Shown piece by piece: positions 6,424 through 6,599 of a stretch of 6,599 bases of DNA. The DNA comes from Spirochaetota bacterium (lineage in GTDB: Bacteria > Spirochaetota > UBA12135 > COTS27): assembly GCA_030621685.1 (NCBI GenBank), contig JAUXHF010000112.1, positions 1 through 6,599 on the forward strand. Direction: 5' to 3'. Position 1 is the first letter of the stretch; each line of letters opens with the position of its first letter. Under the pieces are notes generated by a model. The model searched no databases and was not told the DNA's origin. It worked only from the letters and a program-made list of their open reading frames with translations. The position numbers and the translations under genes were made by a program.

Positions 6424-6526
6424 ACATTCTCTTAAGCTAAGACCTTTTTACTTAAGAAAGCATTTAGGAATTGGTTAGCTAAAATTCTGCAAAACGATTT
6501 TCTCAAAAACGATGAGTATGAACATG

Positions 6527-6562
6527 CAAGCTGGCTGAATTCCTTAGAATTCAGCCAGCTTG
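6527..6562. repeat. Perfect 16-bp-arm palindrome upstream of putA
   Basis: CAAGCTGGCTGAATTC (6527-6542) and GAATTCAGCCAGCTTG (6547-6562) are exact reverse complements around the loop CTTA. As RNA from either strand it would fold into a very stable hairpin. Neither side is followed by a U run (taatataa on +, catgttcat on -), so it is not a textbook rho-independent terminator. It could end transcription of a gene beyond the window, insulate putA, or be a dispersed palindromic element of this genome. Confidence 0.8.
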
Positions 6563-6599
6563 TAATATAAACGTACTTCTAATGATGTTTAAAAATACT

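Overview
The window carries a compact type II restriction-modification gene pair between a degraded-looking accessory region and a housekeeping proline catabolism gene. The source is probably a Gram-negative bacterium with a moderately low G+C genome. The very long fused PutA, lacking the N-terminal DNA-binding domain of enteric PutA, resembles forms I associate with host-associated groups such as alphaproteobacteria, Legionella relatives and environmental chlamydiae. I cannot fix the lineage from this sequence alone.

Layout, left to right. Bases 1-247 hold no complete gene. One frame is open from 31 to 177 and reads like the C-terminal end of a helical protein, but it has no plausible start and follows an in-frame stop. 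At 248-706 (+) is a small membrane-anchored coiled-coil protein. It resembles the N-terminal part of membrane-attached pentapeptide-repeat proteins, and the same frame continues with family-like sequence past a TAA to 814, so the gene looks truncated by a nonsense mutation. Bases 815-870 contain a strong imperfect inverted repeat just ahead of a TTG-started D12-class adenine methyltransferase (871-1851, +). One base later comes a 258-residue protein (1853-2629, +), read here as the cognate restriction endonuclease. The pair ends 17 bases from the stop codon of putA (2647-6408, -), which is transcribed towards it. Bases 6409-6599 are the putA upstream region, with a good ribosome binding site and a perfect palindrome with 16-bp arms.

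The restriction-modification pair would act as a unit: the methyltransferase protects host DNA by adenine methylation and the nuclease cuts unmethylated DNA. It is visibly more A+T-rich than putA (line 1381-1440 has 17 G/C in 60, line 4201-4260 has 34 in 60), which fits horizontal acquisition beside putA. PutA oxidises proline to glutamate in two coupled steps and has no evident functional link to the pair. Its oddest feature is a 12-base tandem repeat encoding a Gln/Lys-rich linker before the C-terminal domain.

I found no tRNA, rRNA, CRISPR array, transposase or convincing rho-independent terminator. The least described element is the endonuclease candidate, whose active site looks non-canonical.
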